From contig JAUXUR010000062.1 of NCBI GenBank assembly GCA_030680745.1, positions 29,208 through 93,207 of the forward strand: a stretch of 64,000 bases of DNA, in the 5' to 3' direction. Shown piece after piece: positions 9,612 through 18,974 of this stretch. The notes beneath the pieces were generated by a model that was given only the letters and a program-made list of their open reading frames with translations, ran no database searches and was not told the DNA's origin. How positions within the stretch are numbered: position 1 is the stretch's first letter; each line of letters begins with the position of its first letter. The stretch comes from Alphaproteobacteria bacterium. GTDB lineage: Bacteria > Pseudomonadota > Alphaproteobacteria > JAUXUR01. Position numbers and translations under genes: made by a program.

Positions 9612-9654
9612 AACCGCTTGTTCACAGTATATCAACTTACTTAAACAAGCGGCT
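9612..9654 (+). terminator. Hairpin after HU, probable terminator
   Basis: CCGCTTGTT and AACAAGCGG form a 9-bp stem about 20 bases after the HU stop, with a loop of about 22 bases. It is not followed by a clean T run, so the termination role is moderately supported. Confidence 0.55.
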
Positions 9655-9728
9655 TAATAATAAATTAGATTTTACACTTTTTCATTACAAGCAATCCAAA
9701 TTTATTTTCTTATTTACATCAATTTGCA

Positions 9729-9850
9729 GCATGGATCCCGCGGCCAAGCTTGAGAGATTTACACGAAATAATTCTGCAACATGTTGAAAACAATAGAAAC
9801 CCGTCGTTGCGAGTTTCCCACTACCAAAAAAAGGTGGACTTAAAATGGAT
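9729..9850. repeat. Mosaic of family F and family E repeat fragments
   Basis: 9729-9770 (ATGGATCCCGCGG ... GAGAGATTTACACGAA) matches the right half of the family F copy at 63845-63890. 9802-9848 (CGTCGTTGCGAG ... GGTGGACTTAAAA) is the inverted end of the family E copy at 11155-11452. It abuts a family C element, so this 640-bp gap is a pile-up of three repeat types. Open frames here are not genes. Confidence 0.7.
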
Positions 9851-9869
9851 GACCAAGTTGTCCGCCACC

Positions 9870-10099
9870 ATTGTTTCCCTGAACAGGCGAGAAGCAAAGC
9901 TTCGAGCACGGATTCAGGGTCCAGATCACACTCATGATCGAAGATCATGGCAAAATTAATAAACTCTTGCCATGCTCTTCGAGCATGTATTTTAGTCTGG
10001 ATCCTGAATCTGCCTTCGAAGCTTCGCTTCAAGGCGTTCAGGAAAACAAAAGTGTGTGGGCAAATTTTTAGCCTAAAAATAAAAATTGCCCCGTAGATT
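9870..10099. repeat. Family C palindromic element, copy C2 (left arm replaced)
   Basis: It carries the shared internal blocks TTTCCCTGAACAGG, GGATTCAGGGTCCAG, the CATGATCGAAGATCATG and CATGCTCTTCGAGCATG hairpins and CTGGATCCTGAATCTG, and the right arm ending in GTAGATT. The usual left arm is missing and replaced by family E sequence. 10100-10230 shows no gene; it leads into the tRNA. Confidence 0.8.
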
Positions 10100-10230
10100 G
10101 AGGAAGCGGATACTTGATGACGAATTTACCCATAGGGTGGGTAGTTACACTAAAATTTAGGTGTTTTCTAAAATTTATATCATTAATGCTTGACAGATAA
10201 GGGCTTGAAAGGTTAAAAAACTAGATACGT

Positions 10231-10307
10231 GGCGGAGTAGCTCAGTTGGTTAGAGCGGCGGAATCATAATCCGTGTGTCGGGGGTTCAAATCCCTCCTTC
10301 GCTACCA
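10231..10307 (+). tRNA. tRNA-Met (anticodon CAT)
   Basis: This is a 77-nt cloverleaf with acceptor stem GGCGGAG, D arm GCTCAGTTGGTTAGAGC, anticodon loop ATCATAA with CAT, T loop GTTCAAATC and encoded CCA. The sequence is close to alphaproteobacterial elongator tRNA-Met. CAT alone does not exclude a lysidine-modified tRNA-Ile, but the overall sequence favours Met. Confidence 0.93.
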
Positions 10308-10386
10308 TAATTTTCTTATCATTTTCATTTAATCACTTTTCATATAGCTGAATTTTTGCTACCCCTTAATCATAAGGGAGAAAAAA

Positions 10387-11079
10387 ATGCACCATACAGC
10401 CTCAAAACAAATAGAAATGCAAAAAACATGGGAAGAATTGCATGCGCAAAATAGATTTTGCCCAAAATATCCCAATGAACTAGTTGTACGTTGGGCATTA
10501 ACGCAATTTCCTATAAAACAAAACACTAAAATTCTAGATCTTGGTTGCGGTGCTGGCCGACATGCCATTTTCCTGGCACAAGAAGGTTTTGATGTTTACG
10601 CAACAGATATCTCCCGTGAAGGCATAAACGTTACACAAAATCGCGCGCAGGAACTTGGATTAAAGATACAAACCAAAACTAACCCTGCGCATTTAATGGA
10701 TTATCCAGAAGATTTCTTTGATGGGATCGTATGCTACGCCGTTTTATATTATGGATCCAAGCAAGACATGGAAACTGCCATCAAGAAAAGTTTTCAATCG
10801 TTAAAGCCTGGTGGCAAAATGTTTCTTGTCACACGCGGCGATCAAGATTGGCGCTGTCGCTATGGTCAAAAAATATCTTCTTTTGAATACCATCTAACAG
10901 ATTTAGGCAATGGAACGCCTGCTGATTCCGAAAAAAACATGGTACAAACTTTTTTAACTAAAAATGAATTAATTGATTTATATAAAGATTTTAGAAAAGT
11001 GACGATTGAGACAAATCATTTAAGTTGGTCAAATGGTCAGTTTATAGATCATGATTTCCTTGTTTTTGCAGAAAAGTAA
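10387..11079 (+). CDS. Class I SAM-dependent methyltransferase
   Basis: This 230-residue protein has the Rossmann-like SAM-binding motif ILDLGCGAGRHAIFLA (about residues 48-63), an acidic residue ending strand 2 (DVYATDIS) and the post-motif LKPGGKMFLVTRG. The Methyltransf_11/TehB-like fold is clear but the substrate cannot be read. It starts with ATG after AGGGAG. It lies alone between a tRNA gene and a repeat-filled gap, so context gives no pathway. Confidence 0.8.
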   Translation: MHHTASKQIEMQKTWEELHAQNRFCPKYPNELVVRWALTQFPIKQNTKILDLGCGAGRHAIFLAQEGFDVYATDISREGINVTQNRAQELGLKIQTKTNPAHLMDYPEDFFDGIVCYAVLYYGSKQDMETAIKKSFQSLKPGGKMFLVTRGDQDWRCRYGQKISSFEYHLTDLGNGTPADSEKNMVQTFLTKNELIDLYKDFRKVTIETNHLSWSNGQFIDHDFLVFAEK

Positions 11080-11154
11080 TATATACTGCTGATATTGTTA
11101 ATACTTAACTTTTAACGCGAACTCGAATTGATCATATTGGAAACATAGAATTTC

Positions 11155-11452
11155 CGTCGTTGCGATGAGTCGAAGACGAAGAAGCAATCCAGAAAATAGC
11201 CTTTCAAAGGCTATAAATGTTGATTTTAGAACTAGATTGCTTCGCTGCTTTGCAGCTTCTAATGACGAGCCACCTCACATCGTCATCGCGAACCCCCACC
11301 TCTTTTTTTTTGGGGGGGGTGTGGCGATCTCAATTTTTCAAGGAGATTGCCGCGGGGCCCCTTTTAAATTTGGGCCCCTCGCAATGACGGATGGTAGTTG
11401 TCATTCCTTTTAAGTCCACCTCTTTTGAGTGTTGGAAAACTCGCAACGACGA
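11155..11452. repeat. Family E palindromic repeat, copy E1 (about 300 bp)
   Basis: The inverted ends are CGTCGTTGCGA... and ...TCGCAACGACG. It has the internal module GAAGACGAAGAAGCAATCC with partner GATTGCTTCGCTGC. A 105-bp version sits inside a family F element at 51893-52005. Similar CGTTGCGA...GCAATCC repeats are common in Rickettsiales-type genomes (recalled). It occupies most of the 429-bp gap before the acylase gene; the small open frame here is repeat-derived. Confidence 0.8.
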
Positions 11453-11508
11453 AATAATATAATTTCTAACATCTTTAATTCAGAATTAGTCTTATTAAGG
11501 AATTTAAA

Positions 11509-13944
11509 ATGAATCCACGTTCCTCGACTATTACACACAAAAAACCTTCGATTTATTATACACAACCATCGCGATTTAAAAAATTTATTAAGTACACATC
11601 TTACACATTTTTAACTCTTATACTTCTTGCGCTTATATTGGGGACAGGATTTTACTTTTGGTTGAAAACAGGTTTACCAAAAGACAATGAAGAATATAAT
11701 CTTACAGGTCTTACCGAAAAAGTTCAAATTACACGCGACGCGGAAGGCATCCCTTACATTAAAGCAAAAAATTTGCAAGATGCTTCTTTTGCGCTTGGTT
11801 TTTTACATGCACAAGATCGTTTGTGGCAAATGGATATGGTCCGTCGTTATACATCAGGTCGGTTATCCGAAGTCTATGGTGAACGCGCTTTGGAAAACGA
11901 TAAATTTATGCGCGTCATGGGTTTTAACCATCTTGTTCAACAAGATTTTGAACTGCTTTCCAAAGAGCTTCAAAACATTTTAGAAGCCTATACCAAAGGC
12001 GTTAATGCTTATATTAAAGATCATAAAGGTGCCCTCTCCCCCGAATTTTATGCTCTAACCTATACGCCTGAAGAATGGAAACCCCAAGATTCGCTGCTTT
12101 GGCAAAAATCTATGGCACTGGCCCTTAGTCATAATTGGCGTAATGATCTTTTGCGCAGTCAAATGCTTCATATAATGAGTGAAGAGGAACTCAATAAATT
12201 TTGGCCAAACACACCCGAAAATGGAGTTGTCACCCTTACCAAAGAAGAATTAGAAGCGTCCGATCTTGCACAAAAACTATTAACATCGATCCCCAATAAA
12301 CTGGCACCTCAAATTGCTTCCAATGCTTGGGTTATCCATGGCGATCGTACAGAATCTGGTAAACCTATTCTTGCCAATGACCCACATCTTCAATTAATCA
12401 CACCTGGCAATTGGTATTTGGCCCGTATTGAAACACCTGAACACACCTTCGTAGGTGCAACAGCCCCTTCTGTACCTTTCGTTGTTTTAGGACGTAATGC
12501 AAATATCGCCTGGGGTTGCACAACAACCATGGGTGACGTTCAAGATGTATTCGTTGAAAAAATTGATCCTAATAATTCTGATCATTATTTGGCGCCAGAA
12601 GGATCTTTACCCTTTGTCACACGAGATGAAGAAATCAAAATTAAAGGCGGACAAAAAATTTATTTGAAAGTAAGACAAACACGACATGGTGTTGTTATTT
12701 CAGATATTTTAAAAGACGCCAAAACAAAAAATTTCAAAAATGAAGTTTTAGCACTCGCTTGGCCAGCTTTAGAACCAGGTGATAAAACATCACAAGGTCT
12801 TTATCAACTCAATTTATCGCGTAACTGGACAGACTTTAAACAAGCAATGTCAAATATCCATTCACCACAACAAAACGTTCATTACGCAGATATTGACGGC
12901 AATATTGGCTTTTATGCACCTGCAAGAATACCTATTCGCAAAAAAGGATCTGGGCTTGTGGCAGTACCAGGATGGAGTGGTGATTATGATTGGAATGGCT
13001 TTATTCCATTTGATGAATTGCCCCATACATATAATCCAAAATCAAACCTTGTTTTTAATGCAAATAATAAAATCGTTGATGAATCCTATCCACACCACAT
13101 TGCGTATGAATATGATATACCAGGTGCACGTGCATCACGTCTTAAAACACTTTTTGATGAACCTCAAAAACACAGTGTTAACACATTTAAAAAAATCCAG
13201 CTCGACACTGTTTCAGTACTCGCCCAAGATTTCTTGCCTCTTTTGTTAGAAGCAGAACCCAAAGGACCAGCAGAAGCACAACTCCATGCAAATATCAAAT
13301 CTTGGGATGGTTCAATGTCTAAAAAAGCGTTTGAGCCATTGTTTTTTGAAGCGTGGCTCAAACAATTACATGAAGTTACCTTCAAAAACAGATTAGGTGA
13401 TTTATATGATGATTATTTATGGTGGCGCCCTGAATCAATTATCCAAGTGCTTAGCAACGGACATCACAATTGCCAAACATCCAGCCCCGAAAACAATGTA
13501 ATTTGTAAAGCAAAAGTGACAGAAGCCTTTGACAAAGCGTATATTATGCTTTCGGACAAATTCGGCAAGGATCATCAGAAATGGCGTTGGGGTAAGGCGC
13601 ATAAAGCAGGCTTCCAACATAGTTTATTCAAACATATTCCGATCATTAATAAAATAACAGATCATTACATTTCGACACCTGGTCACAAATATACAATTAA
13701 TGAAGCAGCCTCTGTTATGTTGCCAATGGATTCATTTATTCAAGAACATGGTCCTGGACTTCGCGCCATTTATGATATGAGCGATCTTGAGCAAAGCCAA
13801 TTTATGATTGCACCAGGTCAATCAGGCAATTTCTTATCGCCTTATTACATGAATTTTCTTAAACTTTGGGCAAAAGGAAAATATGTTGAAATTCCAAAAA
13901 ATCCTAAAGTTGAACAAAAGAAATTAACGCTTATACCGAAATGA
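11509..13944 (+). CDS. Penicillin acylase family (S45) N-terminal-nucleophile hydrolase
   Basis: At 811 residues this is a typical single-chain precursor. One membrane segment (about residues 29-51) anchors or exports it. The alpha part includes VQITRDAEGIPYI and ALGFLHAQDRLWQMD. The precursor should self-cleave before Ser271 (IA-SNAWVI), which becomes the catalytic nucleophile of the beta chain; GNWYLARI, GRNANIAWG and NDPHLQ are further family motifs. Members hydrolyse amide bonds of beta-lactams, acyl-homoserine lactones or other N-acyl compounds; the substrate is not readable here. The last codons and the stop (TATACCGAAATGA) are shared with the end of the D1 repeat. Confidence 0.92.
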   Translation: MNPRSSTITHKKPSIYYTQPSRFKKFIKYTSYTFLTLILLALILGTGFYFWLKTGLPKDNEEYNLTGLTEKVQITRDAEGIPYIKAKNLQDASFALGFLHAQDRLWQMDMVRRYTSGRLSEVYGERALENDKFMRVMGFNHLVQQDFELLSKELQNILEAYTKGVNAYIKDHKGALSPEFYALTYTPEEWKPQDSLLWQKSMALALSHNWRNDLLRSQMLHIMSEEELNKFWPNTPENGVVTLTKEELEASDLAQKLLTSIPNKLAPQIASNAWVIHGDRTESGKPILANDPHLQLITPGNWYLARIETPEHTFVGATAPSVPFVVLGRNANIAWGCTTTMGDVQDVFVEKIDPNNSDHYLAPEGSLPFVTRDEEIKIKGGQKIYLKVRQTRHGVVISDILKDAKTKNFKNEVLALAWPALEPGDKTSQGLYQLNLSRNWTDFKQAMSNIHSPQQNVHYADIDGNIGFYAPARIPIRKKGSGLVAVPGWSGDYDWNGFIPFDELPHTYNPKSNLVFNANNKIVDESYPHHIAYEYDIPGARASRLKTLFDEPQKHSVNTFKKIQLDTVSVLAQDFLPLLLEAEPKGPAEAQLHANIKSWDGSMSKKAFEPLFFEAWLKQLHEVTFKNRLGDLYDDYLWWRPESIIQVLSNGHHNCQTSSPENNVICKAKVTEAFDKAYIMLSDKFGKDHQKWRWGKAHKAGFQHSLFKHIPIINKITDHYISTPGHKYTINEAASVMLPMDSFIQEHGPGLRAIYDMSDLEQSQFMIAPGQSGNFLSPYYMNFLKLWAKGKYVEIPKNPKVEQKKLTLIPK

Positions 13945-14094
13945 TTTGGAAATACCGATTTTTTGGCATGAAATTTGAGGTGATTTTTGATGCCAAAAAT
14001 AACGACAGGTAATTGTTTTACCTTAGGAATTTTTGGTTCAAAGCGACCAAAGGTCATAGACTAAAAACGGTAGTTTCAGATCATTTAGGTATAG
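13932..14094. repeat. Family D palindromic TA-ended element, copy D1 (about 162 bp)
   Basis: The ends TATACCGAAATGATTTGG and the inverse of TGATCT..GGTATA are complementary. The core (TTTTTGATGCC ... TTTACCTTAG ... TTTTTGGTTCAAA) is shared with copies at 39834 and 46437. The left end overlaps the stop codon of the acylase gene. Confidence 0.8.
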
Positions 14095-14108
14095 TCCTGC
14101 ATAATAAT

Positions 14109-14139
14109 AAAAAAGCCCCAAACATCAATTTGGGGCTTA
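14109..14139 (-). terminator. Intrinsic terminator of the trypsin-like protease gene
   Basis: The stem GCCCC...GGGGC (14115-14136) is followed on the minus strand by TTTTTT. The 22-bp stem-loop is identical to that at 15720-15741. Confidence 0.85.
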
Positions 14140-14175
14140 TCTACATGTTATTTAGCAATTTCACAATGTAATTTA

Positions 14176-15534
14176 TTAATTTTTTATATTTATAGTGAGT
14201 GGAAGAAAATCATGAATTTCTTTATTGGCTTCTTTACTAAATCCTTTTATACGCACATCAATACTTGCACGGGATAATCCAGTTCTATTCAAAGAAAATA
14301 AATTCATAATACCAAGAATATCATAAAATTTTCCTCTTAAAGAATAACCAAATTCATTTCGTTCAATTTCTACATTATTTATGCCAATATTTTCATTTGA
14401 ATTGAGCATTAGATCATATGCTGGAGCATCAATAGAAATCGTTACAGGTTGTTCTAAATCTAAAGCAGCAGATGGTTCTAAAATATGTTCTGTTAATTGA
14501 CATTTAGATTCAATATCACAGTATAAATCAATCAAGCTTTTATTATGTAATAATTTTTTACCTTGTGTAATTTTAAACATTTCATCTATTGAACCATTAA
14601 GCCATACCCCACGGTCAGAATAATCAATAATAGTTGCAAATAAAATACTAACATTATCATAAAGATCATCAAGTGAATAATTCGACATATCAATTGATTC
14701 AAAATTATCAATTGATTTTAAAAACTCTTTATCTTTTGCAGCATTAGTAAAGCCACAACCACTTACAATTCCAGCAACATAGATATTGCCTTTGCGAGAC
14801 TTAATAAGAAGCGGACCACCACTATCTCCATGTTCAGCCATAGCATAAGGTTTAAAATCTGAAGCTTTCCATTTCTTAAAAAAATTATTATTTGGATTCG
14901 ACTCCAAATCAGGTTTTCTAAGAATTGACATTAACATTGGAGAATCTTCTCGCGTTCTCACCGTTGAAAGTTCTAAATTAGGCACAATTGCAGCTTTTTT
15001 TATGCATTTTCCATATCCCAAAAATGCACCTTTATCCACTTTTCCAGACCCAGCCTCTACCAAAGGAACAGCATTAACGCCAGGAACCCTATTTTCAAGC
15101 TCTAAAAATGCTACATCATACCGATACTTATTTTTTGAATTTAAACGAAAATGTTTAATATACTCACTATTTAAAACAATTGATTTTACTTTATATTGTA
15201 CGCTTTTGCTAAACATTACTTCAGAGCCAAACCCCATATAAAGCCCCTCAACAGGAATCGGTTCAGATTTTGAGGCATCATAATCATCAGGAATATAATC
15301 TTCCAAAGAGTGCATACACGTAATTACAATTGCTTTTGTGTCGTTTTGAACAAGAGTCCCTGTAGACCATCCTTTTTTATTATAATCATAAATATAACCA
15401 ATAGCGTTAAATCTTTCATCACTATGAGCTAAATCAACATAATCTTGATCTTTGTGATAACCATTGGACACAACAGCAAAAGAAGTTGATAGATAGCATA
15501 AAGAAAAAAGAGAAAAAATAATTTTTTTAAACAT
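14176..15534 (-). CDS. Secreted trypsin-like (S1) serine protease
   Basis: This 452-residue protein has a signal peptide (1-20, ending SFA). The catalytic triad is readable: H75 in ITCMHSLED, D140 in YDVAFLEL and S238 in GDSGGPLL. Two conserved regions frame the domain (GTLVQND, AGIVSGCGF). About 190 residues follow the protease domain without a recognised family, possibly a beta-rich binding module. It should act in the periplasm or outside the cell and could process envelope or host proteins. Unlike DegP it lacks a visible PDZ domain. It ends at its own intrinsic terminator. Confidence 0.88.
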   Translation of the reverse strand: MFKKIIFSLFSLCYLSTSFAVVSNGYHKDQDYVDLAHSDERFNAIGYIYDYNKKGWSTGTLVQNDTKAIVITCMHSLEDYIPDDYDASKSEPIPVEGLYMGFGSEVMFSKSVQYKVKSIVLNSEYIKHFRLNSKNKYRYDVAFLELENRVPGVNAVPLVEAGSGKVDKGAFLGYGKCIKKAAIVPNLELSTVRTREDSPMLMSILRKPDLESNPNNNFFKKWKASDFKPYAMAEHGDSGGPLLIKSRKGNIYVAGIVSGCGFTNAAKDKEFLKSIDNFESIDMSNYSLDDLYDNVSILFATIIDYSDRGVWLNGSIDEMFKITQGKKLLHNKSLIDLYCDIESKCQLTEHILEPSAALDLEQPVTISIDAPAYDLMLNSNENIGINNVEIERNEFGYSLRGKFYDILGIMNLFSLNRTGLSRASIDVRIKGFSKEANKEIHDFLPLTINIKN

Positions 15535-15715
15535 TGCACATCCTTTTAAGGCTTATTAATCAATTATAAAACAACATAATTTTTATTAAAAAAAATAACT
15601 AAATATGTATTTTTATGTTAAAGAATATAATATGTTTTATTTAAATGTTCAACAAAAATAATTAAATATAGATTAGCTTCAACCTAATTTACAATTTATT
15701 ATAACAATTCAAAAT

Positions 15716-15745
15716 AATAGCCCCAAACATCAATTTGGGGCTATT
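15716..15745 (-). terminator. Intrinsic terminator of the 136-residue secreted protein gene
   Basis: The stem-loop at 15720-15741 is identical to the one at 14115-14136. On the minus strand it is followed by TATTATTTT. The rest of 15535-15786 is AT-rich with no gene seen. Confidence 0.75.
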
Positions 15746-15786
15746 TACAATCATTCTAAAACGTTTTGACATTATCCTTCTGCAAA

Positions 15787-16197
15787 TCACCCAAGTGGTG
15801 CCGCAAAAATTTTACACTGACTAGCCATTGTATCTAATTGACTCATAAGCTCAGTATCACTTTTTGTCTTTTTAGCAGAAACGTATTTCTCTAATGAAGC
15901 ATTATATATACCTTGTGCAGCATTAAACATTTCATTAGTTATTGGAACTTTAGATTTTCCTACAAGTTTTTTTGCAGCACCCTTTAATCTATCAAATTTT
16001 GATGGCTTACCTTCAGGATTTGCTGATAAATACATTGCTTCAAGTGAAGTTTCACAATTACCTGTCACTGTTCCTTCATAAATAAGCACAGCATCTGAAA
16101 CCGCATAAGTATTATTTACAAATACAGAAGACAATAAAAGAAATGCACCTGCCAAACTCAGTTTTTTGAAACATTCAACATTTTTTTCTCCAAACAT
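15787..16197 (-). CDS. Small secreted protein of unknown function
   Basis: This 136-residue protein has a signal segment (about residues 12-32, ending TYA), so a start at MFGEKN gives a slightly long n-region. The mature part has two cysteines (in GNCETS and SQCKIF) that could form a disulfide, and a basic stretch (LKGAAKKLVGKSK). No family is recognised. It sits in a run of three secreted-protein genes on the same strand, each apparently ending at its own hairpin or an AT-rich gap. Confidence 0.6.
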   Translation of the reverse strand: MFGEKNVECFKKLSLAGAFLLLSSVFVNNTYAVSDAVLIYEGTVTGNCETSLEAMYLSANPEGKPSKFDRLKGAAKKLVGKSKVPITNEMFNAAQGIYNASLEKYVSAKKTKSDTELMSQLDTMASQCKIFAAPLG

Positions 16198-16277
16198 TCA
16201 ATTGACCCATTGATATTATTATAAATGTTGAGTGTTAAAAATTAGTTAATATTAGAAACTTTAAACAACTATAATTC

Positions 16278-17648
16278 TTACCAACCACTTAGATCAGCTG
16301 CTCGCTCACACAATTTTTCAAAATCAATATTAGCTATAAATTCTTTCTTTTTTTTAGCAATTTCTTCACGTCGAACAAGTTGATGATATTTGAACTGTTC
16401 TGGCGAATGGCTATAAAGCGTTTTAAGATATTCTTTTTGTCTTGGACGTTTAATTTCTCTGTTATTGTAATCTATATTACGTTGAATTTTCCATTCATTC
16501 TCTATTAATATGGTATATTCTTCTTCAAGCTGTTGTTCTTTTTCTAATAATTTTTGTTTTCTGCTTTTAAAAGCGTTATAAGGATCGTCACTAATACACA
16601 AATAATTTGAAATTTTTAATATTTTTAAATCTCTTTTTTCTTTTTTTATTTTATCTATTTTGTTTTTTTCTTCTTCCAGTTCTTTGTTCAATGTCTTTAT
16701 TTTTTCGTTAATTATTCCATTTTTGTCATAGCGTTTTGTTATTAAATAATCATCGTACAAAGAACAAAGATCTTTACCCAAAGGTAAATCAAGCGACAAT
16801 AATAATTCAACAGATTTATCATTCTTTTTCTTTTCTTCTAAAGTTTTTATACGTTGTTTTTTTTCTGAAAGAAAAATATTTTTAACCGACCAAACATAAC
16901 CTTGCACAGGCAATAAAGGAAATAAATATTTTAACGATCTTTTAAATCCATTAGATAAAATAGTTGCATTTTGTTCATTTTGATAACTTTTAATACGTGC
17001 TTTTTTAAAATCAGGATCCTCGCTCATCCGTCTTTCAACCCGTACAGAATAGCAATCTTCTGGATAAATAGATTCATGTGCAATCCAAGAATTAATATAA
17101 AAAGATGCAATCTCATCACCCATTTCCGCCTTAAGGATCAAGCGCTTAAAATAAATATTATCTTCTAAAGGAACACCACTAAAATGAAATTCGAAAAATT
17201 TATTATAAAGAAGCTCACTATGTATTGCGTCTGCTTCATAATCATTTTGAATTTCGGCTTTTTTTTCTAAAATCTTCAAACGTTCTTCTAAAGTAAGATC
17301 AAGACGATATCCATCTTTTAAAAATTTCAATTCATATTTATGTGCGAGTTCATTTCCTTGATTTGAATAATCCTGAAGTTCTTCAAATCTATCTTTTATA
17401 GGTCTTTCATTTTGTCCTATATCACCTTCACCAATAGCTTTAATGACACATGAAAGCGCTTCTGGATTATTTTCTGCGCGTCTTAATAATTCTTGATATC
17501 TTTCTTCTGGCGTATAACCACAAACATAACATGTCTCAAGATTTTCTAACGAGGATACATAAATAAGATAATCTTTAAACAATCCAGCAGAAGATTCCCA
17601 CGACATAAGAAAAAAAGCACAAACGGCAAAATAACGAATATTCATCAA
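16278..17648 (-). CDS. Secreted coiled-coil protein, possibly with degenerate Sel1-like repeats
   Basis: This 456-residue protein has a short signal peptide ending near residue 21 (SSA). Residues of about 45-215 contain helix pairs with AxxGD..A patterns (KAEMGDEIASFYI), loosely like Sel1/TPR repeats. Residues of about 270-450 are very rich in lysine and glutamate, with heptad-like stretches (NKELEEEKNKIDKIKKEKRD) predicting a long coiled coil. No family is recognised. Export and repeats suggest a protein-interaction role outside the cytoplasm. Confidence 0.6.
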   Translation of the reverse strand: MMNIRYFAVCAFFLMSWESSAGLFKDYLIYVSSLENLETCYVCGYTPEERYQELLRRAENNPEALSCVIKAIGEGDIGQNERPIKDRFEELQDYSNQGNELAHKYELKFLKDGYRLDLTLEERLKILEKKAEIQNDYEADAIHSELLYNKFFEFHFSGVPLEDNIYFKRLILKAEMGDEIASFYINSWIAHESIYPEDCYSVRVERRMSEDPDFKKARIKSYQNEQNATILSNGFKRSLKYLFPLLPVQGYVWSVKNIFLSEKKQRIKTLEEKKKNDKSVELLLSLDLPLGKDLCSLYDDYLITKRYDKNGIINEKIKTLNKELEEEKNKIDKIKKEKRDLKILKISNYLCISDDPYNAFKSRKQKLLEKEQQLEEEYTILIENEWKIQRNIDYNNREIKRPRQKEYLKTLYSHSPEQFKYHQLVRREEIAKKKKEFIANIDFEKLCERAADLSGW

Positions 17649-17721
17649 ATAAACTCCACCCTATTTAGATTGTAGCTATCTGTAATATAAAAGAATTAAG
17701 CCGTCAAATTAATTTTTTATT

Positions 17722-17998
17722 AATCTACGGGACAAAAAATAATTAAGGTTTTAAATCTGGCAAATATCCAGCCGTTTCCCTGAACAGGAGAGAAGAGAAG
17801 CTTCGAGTAGGATTCAGGGTCCAGATAATAATCATGATCGAAGATCATGACACAATTTATGTAAACTTGTCATGCTCTTACGAGCATGTATTTAGTTCTG
17901 GATCCTGAATCTGCGTATGAAGCAAAGCTTCAACGCGTTCAGGAAAACAAAGGTGTGTAGGCAAGTTTTAAGCATGAAAAAAAATTGACCCATAGATT
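17722..17998. repeat. Family C palindromic element, copy C3 (277 bp)
   Basis: This is the clearest copy. The outer arms AATCTACGGGACAA and its inverse (TTGACCCATAGATT) are complementary. The inner blocks GGATTCAGGGTCCAG and CTGGATCCTGAATC are also inverted, and each half has its own small hairpin. It fills the gap between the coiled-coil protein and cpoB. Confidence 0.85.
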
Positions 17999-18025
17999 GG
18001 TTTTTTTTAGAATTTACACTACACC

Positions 18026-18952
18026 TCAACCCGCACATTTCAATTTTGCAGATTCTTGCTTTGCGCGCTCTAAAATAGCTGTCGCCGTAGGATATTCAGA
18101 CTGAATTTTCTTAATAATCGTACAGGCTTTTTGATTTTCTTTAAGCTGCTCTAATGATAAAGCGAGCTTCAACAAATTATCAGGTGCCTTCGGTTTTGTT
18201 TTATGCTCTTGATAGCCTACCAAAAATTTTTTGGCTGCTTTCTGAAAATTTTGGCTCGCATAATACGTTTCACCTAACCAATATTTAGCATTCGCTGCCA
18301 ATTCATGATTGGGATATTTTTTAATAAACGCTTTAAACGCAATTTGAGCGCCACCTAAATCTTTCGAAAGCAACAAATTATAAGCATAATCATAATGCTC
18401 TTTAGCTGTACCTGGAATTTCCAAAGGTTTTACAGGTTCTAATTTCGCTTTTTTAATTTCGGGATCTAAGGCTTGCACAGTTTCTGGTGATACTGTTCCT
18501 AAAGTTTTAACGGTCGCCTCTTTTGAAGAGGCATATTGTTCATCATCAGCGGCCTTCTGCGTATCTGATTCATAGGTGACTGCATCGTTAGATGGAACAT
18601 TTGATGTAGTAGTAGCAACATCCTGGGGCTTATCGCCTAATTTTTGCTCTAACAAACCAACTTGATGTTCCAGTTTTTCAATTTTACCTGTTAAATCACG
18701 CACAACATCATTGAGATTACTAATCATAATTTCAGCACGCGCTTCAGGCGTTGGTGCATGATGCGGCGCAAAATGATTTTTAGGTAATATAGCAGGCTGA
18801 TGGTGTGGTATATCATATTGTCCAGCAGGATGCGCATCCTGCATTTTATGATTCAGCTCTTCCACTTCCTCAATAAAATCATCAGCACTTTTGGCAATAC
18901 TTACTGCATGCACCATAAAACCAAACGTTAAAGAAGCTAAAATCAATCGCAT
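18026..18952 (-). CDS. cpoB: Cell division coordinator CpoB (YbgF), Tol-Pal associated periplasmic protein
   Basis: This 308-residue protein has a signal peptide (1-21) and a predicted coiled coil (about residues 80-105, IEKLEHQVGLLEQKLG). A C-terminal TPR domain (about residues 185-305) opens with HYDYAYNLLLSKDLGGAQ and FIKKYPNHELAANAKYWLGE, the hallmark of CpoB/YbgF. The family links Tol-Pal to peptidoglycan synthesis at the septum. The usual tol-pal neighbours are absent; here it follows lysS by 22 bp on the same strand. Confidence 0.88.
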   Translation of the reverse strand: MRLILASLTFGFMVHAVSIAKSADDFIEEVEELNHKMQDAHPAGQYDIPHHQPAILPKNHFAPHHAPTPEARAEIMISNLNDVVRDLTGKIEKLEHQVGLLEQKLGDKPQDVATTTSNVPSNDAVTYESDTQKAADDEQYASSKEATVKTLGTVSPETVQALDPEIKKAKLEPVKPLEIPGTAKEHYDYAYNLLLSKDLGGAQIAFKAFIKKYPNHELAANAKYWLGETYYASQNFQKAAKKFLVGYQEHKTKPKAPDNLLKLALSLEQLKENQKACTIIKKIQSEYPTATAILERAKQESAKLKCAG

Positions 18953-18974
18953 TTATTTACTCCGCAGTCTTTAT

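Noticed and set aside
9685..10032. Open frame of 115 codons on the minus strand between HU and tRNA-Met
   Set aside because: It lies inside repeats of families F, E and C, whose other copies do not keep the frame. No ribosome site or family is seen.
11165..11413. Open frame of 82 codons before the acylase gene
   Set aside because: It is encoded by the family E repeat (palindromic, proline/serine/arginine-rich translation) and is not kept in the other copy.
13435..13620. Minus-strand open frames within the acylase, putA and other long genes
   Set aside because: They are antisense shadows of strongly supported coding regions with no features of their own.
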